The position numbers were made by a program, and so were the translations under genes. DNA of 64,000 nucleotides from Globisporangium splendens (taxonomy: Eukaryota > Oomycota > Peronosporomycetes > Pythiales > Pythiaceae). This document shows, piece by piece, positions 8,191 through 20,000 of this stretch (position 1 is its first letter; each line of letters begins with the position of its first letter). The stretch spans positions 62,001 through 126,000 of the forward strand of contig VFIW01000085.1 in NCBI GenBank assembly GCA_006386115.1. Direction: 5' to 3'. The notes under the pieces are model-generated. The model searched no databases, was not told where the DNA came from, and saw only the letters and a program-made list of their open reading frames with translations.

Positions 8191-9249
8191 ATGAAGAGCG
8201 GCCACGTCGTCGTGAAGCTGAGCTGCGTGGGCGAGACGCACCGCATGAAGGTCGACCTCAACCACTTCTCGTTCGAAGCGCTCTGTGCCAAGGTCCCCGA
8301 AACCTTTGGCGATGCGACGCCGCACACCTGGACTCTCGTGTACACGGACAACGAAGGCGATCTCGTCACGGTCACCAACCCGGAAGAGTACGCGGAAGCG
8401 TGTCGCGTGTTCCTTCGCCTCAACGGCGACAGCAAGTCGATGCGGTTCCAGGTTGTTTCGAAAGTGAGTGTGAAGGACCAGATTCCGCCTGCGGTTCTCC
8501 AGGCGGTGGACGACCTTGCGAGCACGCTTTCACGGTTGGCGACGACTACAAAGGAGAACATCGCGCAGAGTGGATATCTGGAAAAGGGACGCGCGTCGGT
8601 GGCGTATTCTGCGAAACAGACGAAGGGCTTTTTGAAATCGGCGCGCAAGGAGATTCTCCAGCGATGGAGAGATGTGCATGCCCGTGTGGTGACTGAGATC
8701 CATCGAAGACGATCAAGTGCAGCGAGTGATGCGGAGGAGGTGGCGGTGTTTTACCAGCGAGAAGATATGGTGAATGAAGCTACGGAGCCATCCGTAGTCG
8801 TCATTCAGTCGTCTCAAGTGAGTGAAGCTGGAGTGGCTGAAGCACCTCGTGCTGTCGAAGATGACAGCAACATTGAAGAGGAGGAAGAAGGAGAAGAGGA
8901 AGAAAATGATGGTGAAGGCAAAGAAGCCGCTACCGAGGACGATAACGAGTCTTCTCCACCGCCACTCATGTCTGTGGATGACTTGGGAGCGCCAGCCCAA
9001 CAGCATCAAGAAGAAGAGGAAGACGAAGAGGAGACGCCGTACGAATCTGACGCCGAGACTGTGCGATCGAGTTCGTCGGACGAAGACGACGGCGACTCTG
9101 ACTGGGACATTGTACCTGATCTGTGGAGTTCCGAGGTGGCGATGATCCGAGGCATCCTGCCGCACGTACATGTTGAAGATTGCGTAGCGCTTTTGCGCAA
9201 ACACAGCGGCAACCTGGAAGCTGTCCTCATTGAACTCACGGATATGTAA
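8191..9249 (+). CDS. PB1-LIR-UBA protein, minimal p62/NBR1-like autophagy receptor candidate
   Basis: A single exon of 352 residues. Residues about 5-90 form a PB1 domain: an N-terminal basic strand (HVVVKLSCVGETHRMKV) and an acidic OPCA-like loop (YTDNEGDLVTVTNPEEYAEA), so both the basic and the acidic faces needed for head-to-tail PB1 polymers appear present. Residues about 95-190 are helical. About 190-300 is a long Glu/Asp-rich region. At about 305 the sequence SDWDIVPDL is a canonical LC3/Atg8-interacting motif (W-x-x-V preceded by acidic residues). The last ~35 residues (IRGILPHVHVEDCVALLRKH) look like a UBA/CUE helix bundle. PB1, LIR and C-terminal UBA are the essential modules of p62 and plant/oomycete NBR1, but the ZZ finger and the NBR1 (FW) domain are absent. 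The autophagy role is inferred from architecture. A good Inr-FPR lies just upstream. Confidence 0.8.
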   Translation: MKSGHVVVKLSCVGETHRMKVDLNHFSFEALCAKVPETFGDATPHTWTLVYTDNEGDLVTVTNPEEYAEACRVFLRLNGDSKSMRFQVVSKVSVKDQIPPAVLQAVDDLASTLSRLATTTKENIAQSGYLEKGRASVAYSAKQTKGFLKSARKEILQRWRDVHARVVTEIHRRRSSAASDAEEVAVFYQREDMVNEATEPSVVVIQSSQVSEAGVAEAPRAVEDDSNIEEEEEGEEEENDGEGKEAATEDDNESSPPPLMSVDDLGAPAQQHQEEEEDEEETPYESDAETVRSSSSDEDDGDSDWDIVPDLWSSEVAMIRGILPHVHVEDCVALLRKHSGNLEAVLIELTDM

Positions 9250-9462
9250 GACGCAGACAAGTGGCGCGATCTATTTTCTTCTTCCCCACAAGGCACGGAG
9301 TGCACGTACTCGTGGCAGGCACGTTGCTTTTCTATCTATTCCTTTCCCCATCCTAATTCTTATTTCTAAATGTGCTTGAATAAGAGAAAGAACACGAAAG
9401 TCCGGTTAAAATACGTCCCGCTGTTCATTGCACTATTGCTCTGTTGTTTGGATGTGTCTAAT

Positions 9463-12347
9463 CTATCTCTGGCCGTAGGTGACACGCTGCGATGCCTTTG
9501 GGACCGATGGCGGCGCACCACGCGGAGGCGACGGCACAGTGCCTCCTGCTCGAGTGGACGCGCCATTCATGGCTCCAGTGTGCGGCATGCTGCTCACGCT
9601 CGCAGTCGCGTGCATCCCATTGTCAGAGATCGACGGAGGCGCGCCGCGTGGAGGCATCGGCGAATTGCCGCCTGCTCCTTGAGTGGGAGCGCCACCATTC
9701 GTGGCCATGCTGCTCATACTTGCGGTGGCGTGCATGCCGTTGCCTGGAGTCGGCAAAGGAGCCGAGTTCACTGCGTGCGTGGTGGTGCTACTACTGCTCC
9801 CACTGGTTTGCTGCTTTGGAGCCTGTCCCAGCGCTACATTCCGACAGCGAGACGCGAAATTCAGCGAGCAGAGCGTCTCCCACGCGTTCCACTGCACGGG
9901 ACTCACGTTCACGAACATGAGCACCTTGGAGTTCCCGCTCAACGAGTCTTGCAGCAGGAACGTCAGCTTCGAGTTGCGGTACGGAACGTGCTTGCTGTTC
10001 GCGCCGAGTGCTGCGATCACATCCCCCAACGCCGACAGCGACCGGTTGATGTTTTGCGCCTCCTTCAGCCGCTGTCCACTCGCAGCTGTCTTGCTCACGC
10101 GCTCGGAGCCCGCGAGGTCGATCAGGTGAAGCTTCGAGACGCGCCGTCGGTTCTCAACCTTCTGGATCGTCTCGATCTGGATCGACAGCACCAGATGCGA
10201 GCGACTCGAGTGCTCGTTAAAGTCGTGCGAGCCGACACTGCGGTGCGAGTGGCCGAGCTTCATGAGATCGATCACGTCGTTCTCGTTGAACACCTCGACT
10301 TCGATGAGGTTGTCAACGTAGACTCCGTGCTTACCCATGCGCATGTCCAACCCTTTCGTCGCTGGCGTTCCTGGGGGTTGCCCTGCGCCAGAGTTGTTAC
10401 TGCTGCTGCTCTCCAGCAAGTCCACGATGGTCTCATTGTAAACCTCGAGGATGCTGAGCTTCATCGTGCACTCGAATCCACCTGCGGTCTTGCGGTCGTC
10501 TCGAATCGCGAAGAGCTCCTGCGCATACAGCTCTGCCACTCGTACTTTTTCGGTCTGTGCTCGGCGAACAATCTCAGCGCTCTGGGAAGTAAAACACAAA
10601 ACCATTGACTCATCAGTACAAAACAATGTGATGCATTCCCAATCGGTCGTAGGCTTCTTACCGCTCGTTCGGCTTCTGCAAAGCCGGTCACTCTCGCATT
10701 CTCGACCAGTTTGTCTTGCCCTGCAAGTTTAGTTTCCAAAGCTTCTACCATCCGCTTCGCTGCAGCGAGCTCTTTGTCTCGCTCCTTCGAAAGCGTCTGT
10801 AGATTCTTTAAATCACGCTCCACGGCTCGGTTCTCCCTCTTCAGAGCACGCTGCTGATCTTCTGCCTCACCCAGTTGAGCGGCACTGAGACTCTTCTGCT
10901 CCTCCAATTGCTTCTCCAGCGTCTCTTTCTCGTCGATGGATCGCTGCAGCCTCTTTTGCAGTGTCTCCAGTTCTTGCTTACGCGACTCCAGTGCTGCGTC
11001 TCTCTCAGCGAGCTGCTGAGAATGGCTTGCATGTGTCACAGCGCTTGCTTTCTCGTGATCGTGTTTCAGGTCCTCGATCTCATACTGCAACTTCTGAGAA
11101 AGCGTTTTTGCAGCTTGCAGCTCGTCCTCAGCGTCACGCAACCGCTTTTCCAATGCCGACACGATGGCAGCGTTCGCAATCGCTTCAGTGGCATCGGCAT
11201 TCGCAGCTGTGAAAGGTACTGCTGTGTGAGGCAATCTGTGTTCTGCGCCTCCACGAGATTGTTCCGAGGCGAGGACGAGCCGCTCCTCGCACTTCTTCCG
11301 GTCCTTCGAGTGGAAATTGGCGCACTTGGTTTGCTTTTAACTTCATAGTCGGAAGGCAATTGAGGTGTATATCCCTGCTGTCATTATTACCAAATCGCAC
11401 AAGCATCACACCCACATTACCACTTTACCTCAAGGCACATGGATGGACACACGCAGCTACTTACATTCGTGTACAAGTAGTCCGCGCAGTACTCTCCACT
11501 TTGCTCTGCGGCGGCGGATTGGTCTTGTGAATCAGTAGCAGCAGCGCTCCAGCCGTGCTGCGAATAGCTGGTGTGCATGGCATTGTCGGCGTAGCCTTCC
11601 GTGCCGTCCCCATGCTGCTGCTCGTCCTGGCAGTCGCTACTCATCGCTGTCGTGCTGTAGTGATCGTATTGCTTGCTCTAGTTCTGGGAGCTCGCTTTCT
11701 GCTTCAACTGGTGGAAAATCCGGCGAAACTGGTCGTCGCACGGATGGTCCCATCGGCTCTCACCCGTGTGTTCATTGTAGCAATACGGCGCGCCGCTCTC
11801 ACTCGCCGTCGCATGGTACCATCCGTTGGGCAACGGCGCCACGAGCGATCCACAGGAAGTCGCTTTCCAAAGCGGGGTCGATACCCAGTCGCCTCGCGTG
11901 CTCTTCGACGCCCGTCTGGAACAATTCTGGATCAGACGCCTCCATAAGCGCCGACTCATCTGCGACTATGGTCTCGTGGCTGTTCAACATCGACTCATAG
12001 TGTGTGTCGTAGTGCTCCAGTGCGCGCGCAGACGTCAGCACCAACGGATCACCACCACACTCGCATCCATCGTCTCGACCCAAATGCGCGACGCTTCTCG
12101 CGGTATTCCTCCTACTGCGTGCACTTAGAGGCACATTGTGTGGTACCGCAGTCGTGTCTGAGAGCGTGCCGCCGTCTTGCATCCGCGGGGAGACGTGGCT
12201 TTCGAACGCGAGATCCAGCAGCTGCAGACGCTCCTGAGACCCCTGCTGCTGCTCGCGGCTCTGCTGTCTGCCGCTGCCGCTGCTATTATTTCGTAGTGAA
12301 GACACGATGTGCGGCAGTCGCTCGCGCAGCGAACTCAACTGCATCAT
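9463..12347 (-). pseudogene. WW-domain kinesin-14-like relic lacking the motor P-loop
   Basis: Reading 12347 to 9463 on the minus strand: a short helical region ending GIDPALESDFLWIA; a CEP164-type WW domain (PNGWYHATASESGAPYCYN ... RWDHP); a Ser/Gln-rich linker; an intron 11375-11464 (GTAAGT...CAG); a coiled coil of about 230 residues; and an intron 10582-10661 (GTAAGA...CCCAG). The C-terminal half of a kinesin motor follows: LSILEVYNETIVDLL, switch I NEHSSRSH, switch II LIDLAGSER, then NINRSLSALGDVI. The tail has two GNGMHATAS-like repeats. The first half of the motor, including GQTGxGKT, is absent: the coiled coil runs straight into the α2 region (ELFAIRDDRKTAGG). Lesions: a frameshift at about 11840-11850 in front of the WW domain, an in-frame TAG at 11678-11680, and a frameshift near 11300-11338 beside a TAA. 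Splice sites remain intact, so decay is recent. Confidence 0.78.
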
Positions 12348-12689
12348 AATGGGAGAGGTTTCTATGTTGTGTTGTGCGAGTCCCAGTCCCAGGACCCAAT
12401 AGAAAACAAGGCTGCGTGGGAACGAGGAACTAAACACCAGCCAGCAAAATTATGCATGTTTCCAAACACTGCGCAACCTGTCACAGAGATCTGGTACAAA
12501 GCTTGTATCTTCTTCACATCGTTACTCATCCTTTTTCATCACTTATAATTATGTGTATTTTGAATGTTTTTATGTTTGTATAAATTGACGACAACAGCAC
12601 AGCGGGCTCTATGACAGGTTGTTCAACACCAAGACAGCAAAACGGGGCATAGATGTAAATGCATTAAAAGACGTTAAAATGTATCACTA
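12348..12689. other. Intergenic, AT-rich
   Basis: No gene seen. The sequence around 12530-12600 is AT-rich and probably contains the 3' end of the small minus-strand gene that stops at 12690. Confidence 0.5.
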
Positions 12690-13013
12690 TTACAAGATAT
12701 CAAGACGCAAGGTGAACTCTTCTTCGTCTTCTTTATCTTCCACCTCCTCTTTTTCTTCTTCATCCTCTTTGGCCTTGATGTACTTCATCAACACTTGAAC
12801 GTGCTTAGCCATGAGACTGACTTTCTCCTCGATTCGATTCAGCTGATTCTTGATCTCTTCATCGGGAGGCTGTCCATCCAGAAATATGTGGTGGGATTGT
12901 AGGCGTCGTGTGTCACCTTTACCAACCCCATACTTCCGGAAATACTTGGTCCATTGTTCCCCGGGCTTCATGTGGAAACGCATGAAATGGTTCTTAAAAG
13001 AACCAGACGCCAT
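12690..13013 (-). CDS. Small unknown protein with coiled coil and acidic tail
   Basis: A 107-residue single-exon frame from an ATG at 13013. The N-terminal part is compact and basic (MASGSFKNHFMRFHMKPGEQ; then KYFRKYGVGKGDTRR). A predicted amphipathic helix follows (EIKNQLNRIEEKVSLMAKHV), then an almost pure Glu/Asp/Lys segment before the last residues FTLRLDIL. I do not recognise the family. The biased but regular composition, heptad pattern and sensible start context support a real gene. The acidic run alone could mimic coding character, hence moderate confidence. Confidence 0.5.
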   Translation of the reverse strand: MASGSFKNHFMRFHMKPGEQWTKYFRKYGVGKGDTRRLQSHHIFLDGQPPDEEIKNQLNRIEEKVSLMAKHVQVLMKYIKAKEDEEEKEEVEDKEDEEEFTLRLDIL

Positions 13014-14619
13014 GTGTAAGGGGGCGCTGTTAACAACAGTCCCTCAAACACGGCACACACGCTTGTGCCAGAGGAAGCGATCTCCCGACTTGGAGGGAGG
13101 AAGAGGACTTGATGGCTTGGAGGAAAATTTGCAACTGAATTGAAAAGGTTATGGTTCCTGTCGCTACTTACAAATGAACCCCAAGGGATCCTACAGCTTA
13201 TATAACTAAAACCTAAACATGCACAATAAAAACTATGAATCTGATATATAAAACCTTGGGTACACTGAGGTTGAACATAGGAGATCTTCGAGAAGCTTGA
13301 ACTTCAAGTCTTGTATAAAATCCCTGCAAAGTGATTGACTCGCGCCACTCACTCCAGGCGGCAGAGACACGTCGGTCTCGTCGCCAGTCCAGTTTCCCAA
13401 GCAGGAACCATCACTCAGTACTTGATTAGTACATGAGAACAACATTCTGCACTGACCAGCACAGAGAACACTCGTGACGTCATCGAATGACGTCACACGT
13501 GCATGTGGGGACTGTCTTACCGTAATCCCTTTGTCATTTGTGTCTCCACAATGCACGCTGAAGGTGGTGTGTGACACACTAGATCTGGGAACAGATCCAC
13601 CTTCACGTAATGGCTGGTTATGGCCAATTACAGCTTGCTTTTATCAGCGACAGGGGGCAGAAGAGAATGAGCGGCTGTGACTGGCTCTATTTGTCATTTT
13701 CCATTTTTAGTGTTAATTGGTGTTAAAGCGGTGGGCGAGGTAAATAATAGTACATGTTGTATTGTGTCATTCAAATGAGTGTTCGATAGTGTTTAAAAGA
13801 GTTATTATGCATGGCAAACGCGTTAGGTAGTGCGATTTGTGTTTTTGTGATGAAATAGATGCTTTGTAGACGCTATTTTTGTTGTTGTGTGCTGGGTTCC
13901 CTTGCAATATCGTGATTGGTTGTTTATAAGTGTGCTGCATGAATCAAATTAGTCGATTTCTGCTGTTTTGTCACTTCCTTGATGATAAGCATAATAATAG
14001 AGGATGTGGATGGCAAGCACATTGGTGATATCGGTGTTGTCAGGAGAAGCAGTCAGATAGTTTTTGTGGATGTTGCTTTGACAATTGCTACTATATTATA
14101 TACAATCTTATCGTATGCCATCAGGACAACCCTATTCAATAGTGCACACACGCTGTTTTTGTGACGGAAACAAATCAAAAACATATGTTTCGTATGGGAC
14201 GAAGTGGGACCGAGCAGGACTCAGGTCGCGAAATGGCAGAGAGACGGGTTTGCTTCATGTGATACACAAAGGGACACTGCGCTCTTTCAGGATCGAAATT
14301 GTGTGTGTTTGGTGTGGTGAAGATTATGTTATTAGCGAAGAATCTTACAGTTCTAATTGATGTCAGAAGCGAGATCTGTAATGACATAAGTGTTACAATA
14401 CTGTCCTGACTATGAATTGGTTGCATCTGAGAATGAATGTGCTGGCTGCTTCAAATTGGCTGCTTGTTGGAGATTTAAAATAAGTGGCATAACGTGTCCG
14501 CTCAACCAAAACAAATGACAGCACCTCTGCAAAATGGTGCAACTCACAACACCAACATGCAACTCTTTTAGCGCTGCAAATCATTTGGTCGAACACGCAA
14601 GTGCTGCTGCGTGCACCAT
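13014..14619. other. Gene-poor stretch of ~1.6 kb
   Basis: No supported gene. A 114-codon minus-strand frame at 13233-13577 has no recognisable domain and an ordinary length for chance. From about 13690 to 14390 the DNA is clearly AT-richer than the neighbouring genes. A pair of CRE palindromes is listed separately. Confidence 0.55.
13475..13495. promoter_or_regulatory. Twin TGACGTCA (CRE/bZIP) palindromes
   Basis: Perfect 8-bp TGACGTCA sites occur at 13475-13482 and 13488-13495, separated by 5 bp. TGACGTCA is the full cAMP-response-element palindrome bound by CREB/ATF-type bZIP dimers. The nearest downstream gene start is the minus-strand one at 13013, about 460 bp away. The regulatory role is inference. 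Confidence 0.45.
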
Positions 14620-16280
14620 CTACGCGTGACGAGGAAACGTGTTCATGACTTGCTCCAGCAGCACATTCTCGATCATCTGGCGGCTCGCCGTGATGTTGGC
14701 GGCCGTGGAGCTCAGCACAAAGTCCGTGATCGCGCCTACCTTCGGGTCCGAGTCGCTCAGCAAGTCGCCCAGACACACGGGCGTGAGGATGTCACACTGT
14801 TGCAGCACCGCGTACTCGTCTGACAATGTGCTCGGACGCTTGACCACGATGTAGCCTTTCTCATGGAAGCGCACGCCTGCAAAGGGTTCGTCTGAGAACT
14901 CGATCGGATCGATGCATGCGCGCCACACGATCACGATGCGCTCGTCTTCCACGTAGCGTCGCATCACCTGCTTGACGCGGAAGTTCCCGCGGGTGCTGTT
15001 TGCATGGAGCTCCAGGTGGAAATGCTCCATCACCGTGTCGTCGGTCGTCGAAGGAGGAGGCACAGCCAGTCCCTATGCCACAAAAGCAACGTAACGTCAA
15101 CCGTGTCAGAGACCAAGACATATTCATCAGCAGATCTGCAAACATGGCAACAGCATCATTACTGTGGGCGACGCTTTATTGTAGTAGAAGCGCGATGGCG
15201 TGCGTTCTTTCGCCGACACAAAGTGGTTCCACACTGCGGCGCCTGTCGAGTGCATGTCGAATGGCAGGATCTTGTTGGCGAAAAACTCGAGGTACATGCC
15301 GTTGCCGTCGTCGGATGTGCGCACCTGCGCGTCGCTATGCGCGTTCTCCTTTCGGCTGAGGCCATTCGCGACGAACACTTGGTCCACCTCGGCGTACGAT
15401 TGCGCGATGCCCGCGACCAGATCTTCGAAGATCTGCGTGTCCGTGCTCTCGACGGTCAGCGGATGCATGCGATGAATATGATGACTCTGAAGACACTTTT
15501 CGATTTCCTGTGATAACAATCGCAGCGATAGTACAACGCGCACACGTCGATCCCATCACAATTTCTACTACCACAAAGCGGAATGATGCAAAGTACCTTG
15601 GTCGAGGTTTTCTTGATCAGCACACCCTCCAAACTTTTCGCGATCTTGAGCTGGTTCTCCAGCACGAGCTTCAAGCGGATGTTCTCGCGTTCGGCACGCA
15701 TGCGCTCGTCGCGCTGCCGTTCCGCAAACTCCTGCCAAACTTGCGCTCCAGTCACGTCCGGGTCGCCGTCAACCGCTGCCGCGCGGCGCGTCGACGTGAA
15801 TGGCGTCACGAGCGCGCTCGTCGTCGCAACGGGCCGTGCTGCGAGCGCGCCTCGGTTCTCCTGGAGGCTTTTCAGCTGCGCTTCGAGCTCCGCCACTTTG
15901 TTGTTCAAGTAAATCAGCTCCTCTCTTCGCCCGTCACGCGCGTGGTTGGGCTTGACCTTGAACAGGATCTTGCCGTTGCGCTTGACCACGGCCTGCTTGG
16001 TCGCCGGCGCTACGGCGGAACGCACATGACGTCGCGGAAGTCGTGACCGTGGCGAATGTGATCCAATCGCAAATGCACCGCTGTCGTCTGCATTCCCAAG
16101 CGGCACCGACAGAACGTCAACTTGGTCGTCATGTGCGTCATCGTTCCGGTGTGGGGAGGGGGAGGCAGAGGTCGTGGGCGTGGCGGGTGCGTCCGCGTCG
16201 GACGACGCGTAGTCGTCCACGAACGCCAGCGCGGCCTCGAAGGCGCGCTCCTGGTCGTCGTCCACGAAGAGCGGCTCCAT
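14620..16280 (-). CDS. bZIP-like/START-like protein of the oomycete 'M96 mating-specific' family
   Basis: Three exons on the minus strand: 15597-16280, 15163-15507, 14620-15072. Both introns are phase 0, with GTACTT...CACAG and GTAATG...CATAG ends. The product is 493 residues. The N-terminus is acidic. About residues 95-145 hold a basic region running into a leucine-zipper-like helix (NHARDGRREELIYLNNKVAE). A helical stretch (about 180-225) follows. The rest resembles the START-like lipid-binding fold of a large oomycete family often annotated M96 (FHLELHANSTRGNFRVKQV; then RFHEKGYIVVKRP). The family is expanded in oomycetes, and the name comes from mating-induced members of Phytophthora. DNA binding by the bZIP-like part is possible but unproved. 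A core-promoter-like element lies 24-42 bp upstream. Confidence 0.78.
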
Positions 16281-17006
16281 TCTCCTTTGTCGTTCTCAGC
16301 GCACGGGTAAATGGGCGAGTGAAAAGTGTGCACATGTCCGTTCGCCCATCTGTCTCGCAGACAAGGTCGCTAATTAAACCAGGATACGCATGTTAGAGAG
16401 GTTTTGCTTTCCCATCAATGGCCAATTGTCGAAGAGTTCCACCTACTAAAGTCAAATATGACAAGAAATGTGCGGGTTGTTACTTTGGTGACAGATGGTG
16501 TGAGGCATGAGTGAAGGTCTGTTCCATTTTGTGCGGTGCATGTTCACTCGACGAGTATCCACGTTTTGACACATCGTATGAACAGAAAATGGCTGACCAT
16601 CCATCATGTTCAGGATTGTGGTGGGTGGGGGTTCGTTGACCTACAAAACCATACAAACTGCAGGTGCCGTCCTATCGACAAACGGAATAAGCGCCTGCCT
16701 GCGTGTGCGAGCGAAAGTTCTCATCTGCGAAATCACATGTCCAATCTGCAGCAAGCGGGGGATCATTTAATTGATCAGTTTTTGGGTCAGGCGTCAATTT
16801 GGTTCTCATGTTTTCAAGGCTAAGCTGGAGTGAGCAAGTATTTCAGAGGTCACATTACTTCTACAGATTCGCCACCAGCGAACACCAAGTGCATCGTCGA
16901 TAACAAAAAAAAGGGTCTTTGCATTTGTTTTCGTTCGATTTGATGCTCCTGGTGCCTTAGACTTCAAACCTATCAGGAAAAATAAACAGGGAATACCCCA
17001 AGTCGT
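16281..17006. other. Intergenic region between bZIP-START gene and myosin 3' end
   Basis: Nothing coding recognised. A minus-strand promoter element sits at 16304-16322; the remainder is ordinary unique sequence including the 3' flank of the myosin gene. Confidence 0.5.
16304..16322 (-). promoter_or_regulatory. Inr-FPR-like core promoter of the bZIP-START gene
   Basis: On the minus strand the sequence reads TCACTCGCCCATTTACC, close to the oomycete initiator (TCAYTYY) followed by CAWTTT. It lies immediately upstream of the ATG at 16280. Confidence 0.5.
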
Positions 17007-20000
17007 CTACGATTCGTTTATCAGCGCCGTGATCTCTTTGTAATCGGCAATGAGCGCGCTGAGCTCGTCCGAGTATTTCGTCGTCAACAGCACCTCTTCT
17101 GCGCTCGCGCTTGGGTCCGACGCTTTCTTGAGACTGATCTTGTATTGATGGTACGATCCACCGCAATAGACGACGTCCATGTACTCGCAGAACGCCAAGA
17201 TGGTACCGTCGCGACCGAGGAAATGCACACCATAGCTGTTCACGGCGAGCACAAAGTAACTGGGCAACTCGATGCCGAGGCACGCACCGACGCCTCCTCC
17301 GGCATCACGCTTGCTCCCACTTCGAGAACTGCTTCCACCACGGTTGAGTAGTTTACAAGGGAAGAACGCGGCCCCATAGAGCCGATGGCGAGTGACTTCC
17401 TCGATGTACGCACGCTGTAACTCGCTCGCAGGGAAGATCAGCCCTTCTTCGACCAGGTTTTCACTTATAAACTGCAAAACCAGATCTGCCCACTCTTCCT
17501 CACTGTGAACGCTGTGCCAGTCGGACGGGATGTAGTCAAAGATGTTCATATCGAACAGCTCCTCAACCGATTCAGGTGGATCTTCGCCGCAGTCAACGGC
17601 AATCGATAGCGACGCGAGCCGCAACACCGAGTCTTCTTCAAGCAATGGCAGGTTGCCCTTTACGATCTCGTCCAACACTTGAATGTACGTGAGTCGATCG
17701 TACATTTCATCGCTGTACTGCAGCATGTACGCCGGACTGAGTCGGATCTTGAGCACAAATCGGACCTCCCGACCACGAATCAGCTCTTTCTCGAAAATGT
17801 CGCCAAGGAACGCCTTCACATTGAGGAACGCTGGCGCGGCAAGTAGCTTGTGGAAATAGCTCAACGACGACGTGTTGGCGGCTGCATCTTTGCTACCTGT
17901 CTCATTGCTTTTCTCTGTGTCCGCACTGAAGTCGTCGCCGTTAGTGCCTTCGTTATGAGTATTACCCGCACCTCCATTCGGAAGCATAGCCGCAGCTGAA
18001 CCTCGTCGGCTAGGGGTTCCTGTAAACTTTTCAGAAATCGTCGAGAGACCGAGAAAATTCGCAACATGATCTTCGAGACCAAGGAAATGGGAGCAAATCT
18101 CGATCAGGTGTTCCACAGTGAGCTCCGGTGTGACTGGGAAAGCGTCGTTCAACACCGTACCATCCAGCAACTCGATCTTTGCCAGGAATGGCGGACGTGC
18201 TTCAAAGCCTCGAATCTCTTCGATGCTTGGGATGAATCCAGTTGCACCGTTTGCCAGCAAATTCTCCAGTTTCATGAGCGAGTACGACGCAAAGTTACGC
18301 ACCAAGCGCCAAAAGCTGTTGGATTCAGTGTGCTGTGCCTTCAAGAACATCAAGACATACGGCTGCAGTGCCTCGGACGGAGGGAACGACGTCGCACACA
18401 TCGAGAAAAGCGACCAGCCGCGAGTACTGCTATCGCGCTTCGGGTTCCGAGTCAACTGCTTCATGAGCTGCAGGTAGATTTCATCCACCACCGCCGGCTT
18501 AGCCAACCCACTCTGCAGCACGAACTGAGCCAGCATTTCCCGATAAAACACGATCCGGTCTCGCATGTACCCCAGAATGCACCGGTTGATTGAGAGTGCC
18601 AAATGGTTTACACTCACATCGTCTAAAACAGACAGGCTCTGGGACAAAGCACGCCCATCCCAGCATAGTTTCTTCGCCAACACCTTTTCGGATTGCGCGT
18701 TGTAGCCACGGAGGTTTTCAAACTGGTTGAACGCCACGGCATCTTTTTCTTGCGCCTGGCGTTGGTTCTGCTCAGTCATATCATTCCCATCATCGTCTGG
18801 AACACCGGGCCATCCGGTCGTATCTGATCGATTTCTTTGAATCTCCAGCAGCTGAACGTCAAACTCGTCGTCCAGTCCCATTACTGGAGCTGACTGAATG
18901 CTCCTTGTTTTCGTACGGTTGCTCATCGCAGCCTTCTTCACGACTACGATCTTTTCTTCAGCTTTTACGAGCAGGCGCTCGTTTACTCCAGCATTTCTCG
19001 CAGCCTGGATGTTTAACTCCAAGGCATTGACTGAAATGGATTCAGGCGGCATCACAAGCACAGATTCCAAGCGCACCGCTGCGGCAACGCATGCTTCGAG
19101 CTGTCGGCGTAGTTTACCAGCAGTCACCAGAACGTCTTCGTTGTCGTCCTCGTGCATGTCTTTCGTTCTCGAGAACTCGTCGATGACGCTCGACAAAAGG
19201 CCAAGTGCGTCCTCTCGAATCTCGGATTTTGCATCCATTCGATTCTTCAAGAACTTGATCGTTGCACGAAGTTCATCTGTTTCGTTCAGCATGGAGTCAC
19301 CCTTTGAAATGGCAATGTAATGTTCAAACAAGCTGCCAAAATGGGTCGAGCAAAACCCAATGGAGATTGACTGCTTGAATGCTTCTTCGACTGTCTTTGT
19401 ATCCTTCGATGTCAGTGCAAGCTGAATATCCTTCTCGGTTTGAACAACCTTCTCTAGACGCGCAAGTTTCGAGTCAACAGCCTCTTCCAACTCCGCAGGG
19501 ACAACCAGCTTCACAGCGCGTAGGATTTTAGCATCCATCGCACTCCAAATCTGGAACAGATACTCTGCCTTCGTCGTCACTGGTTTCGGTGGAGTCACAG
19601 GAGTAGGAGCAGTAGTGCTGATGCTCTTGGGCGTTGCAGCTGGAGTTGGAGCAGCAGGGGCATCTCCATTTGCTGCCAATAGCTTCTCACGCTCTCTTTC
19701 TGCGTTCTTCAGGTTGAAGTCCCATTTCGCAACACCGTTGTTGACAGCTGCTTCGATTGCTTCATTCAGCAATTCCAGATCCTGAGAAAGCTTCGCAATA
19801 CCAAGGAACTTGATCGTTTGCTTGCGCTCGGAGTGGGAGCTAATTGAGCTAAGCTGGTCACGGATTTTTTGCTCTGCATTTCGAGTCATGTCACTCGGAG
19901 GAACTCCCAACGATTTCAACCGACCGAGCACTTTTTCAGCGGCGATAAAGTTCTCTTCATCAAGCGCTTTCTCCAGGGCTGCGAGCAATGCGGATGGATT

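Noticed and set aside
9370..10608. 412-codon plus-strand frame opposite the kinesin motor
   Set aside because: Antisense shadow; the minus strand shows unmistakable kinesin motifs.
13233..13577. 114-codon minus-strand frame with several Cys
   Set aside because: No domain, no splice partners, chance-length in a gene-poor stretch, and it overlaps the CRE palindromes.
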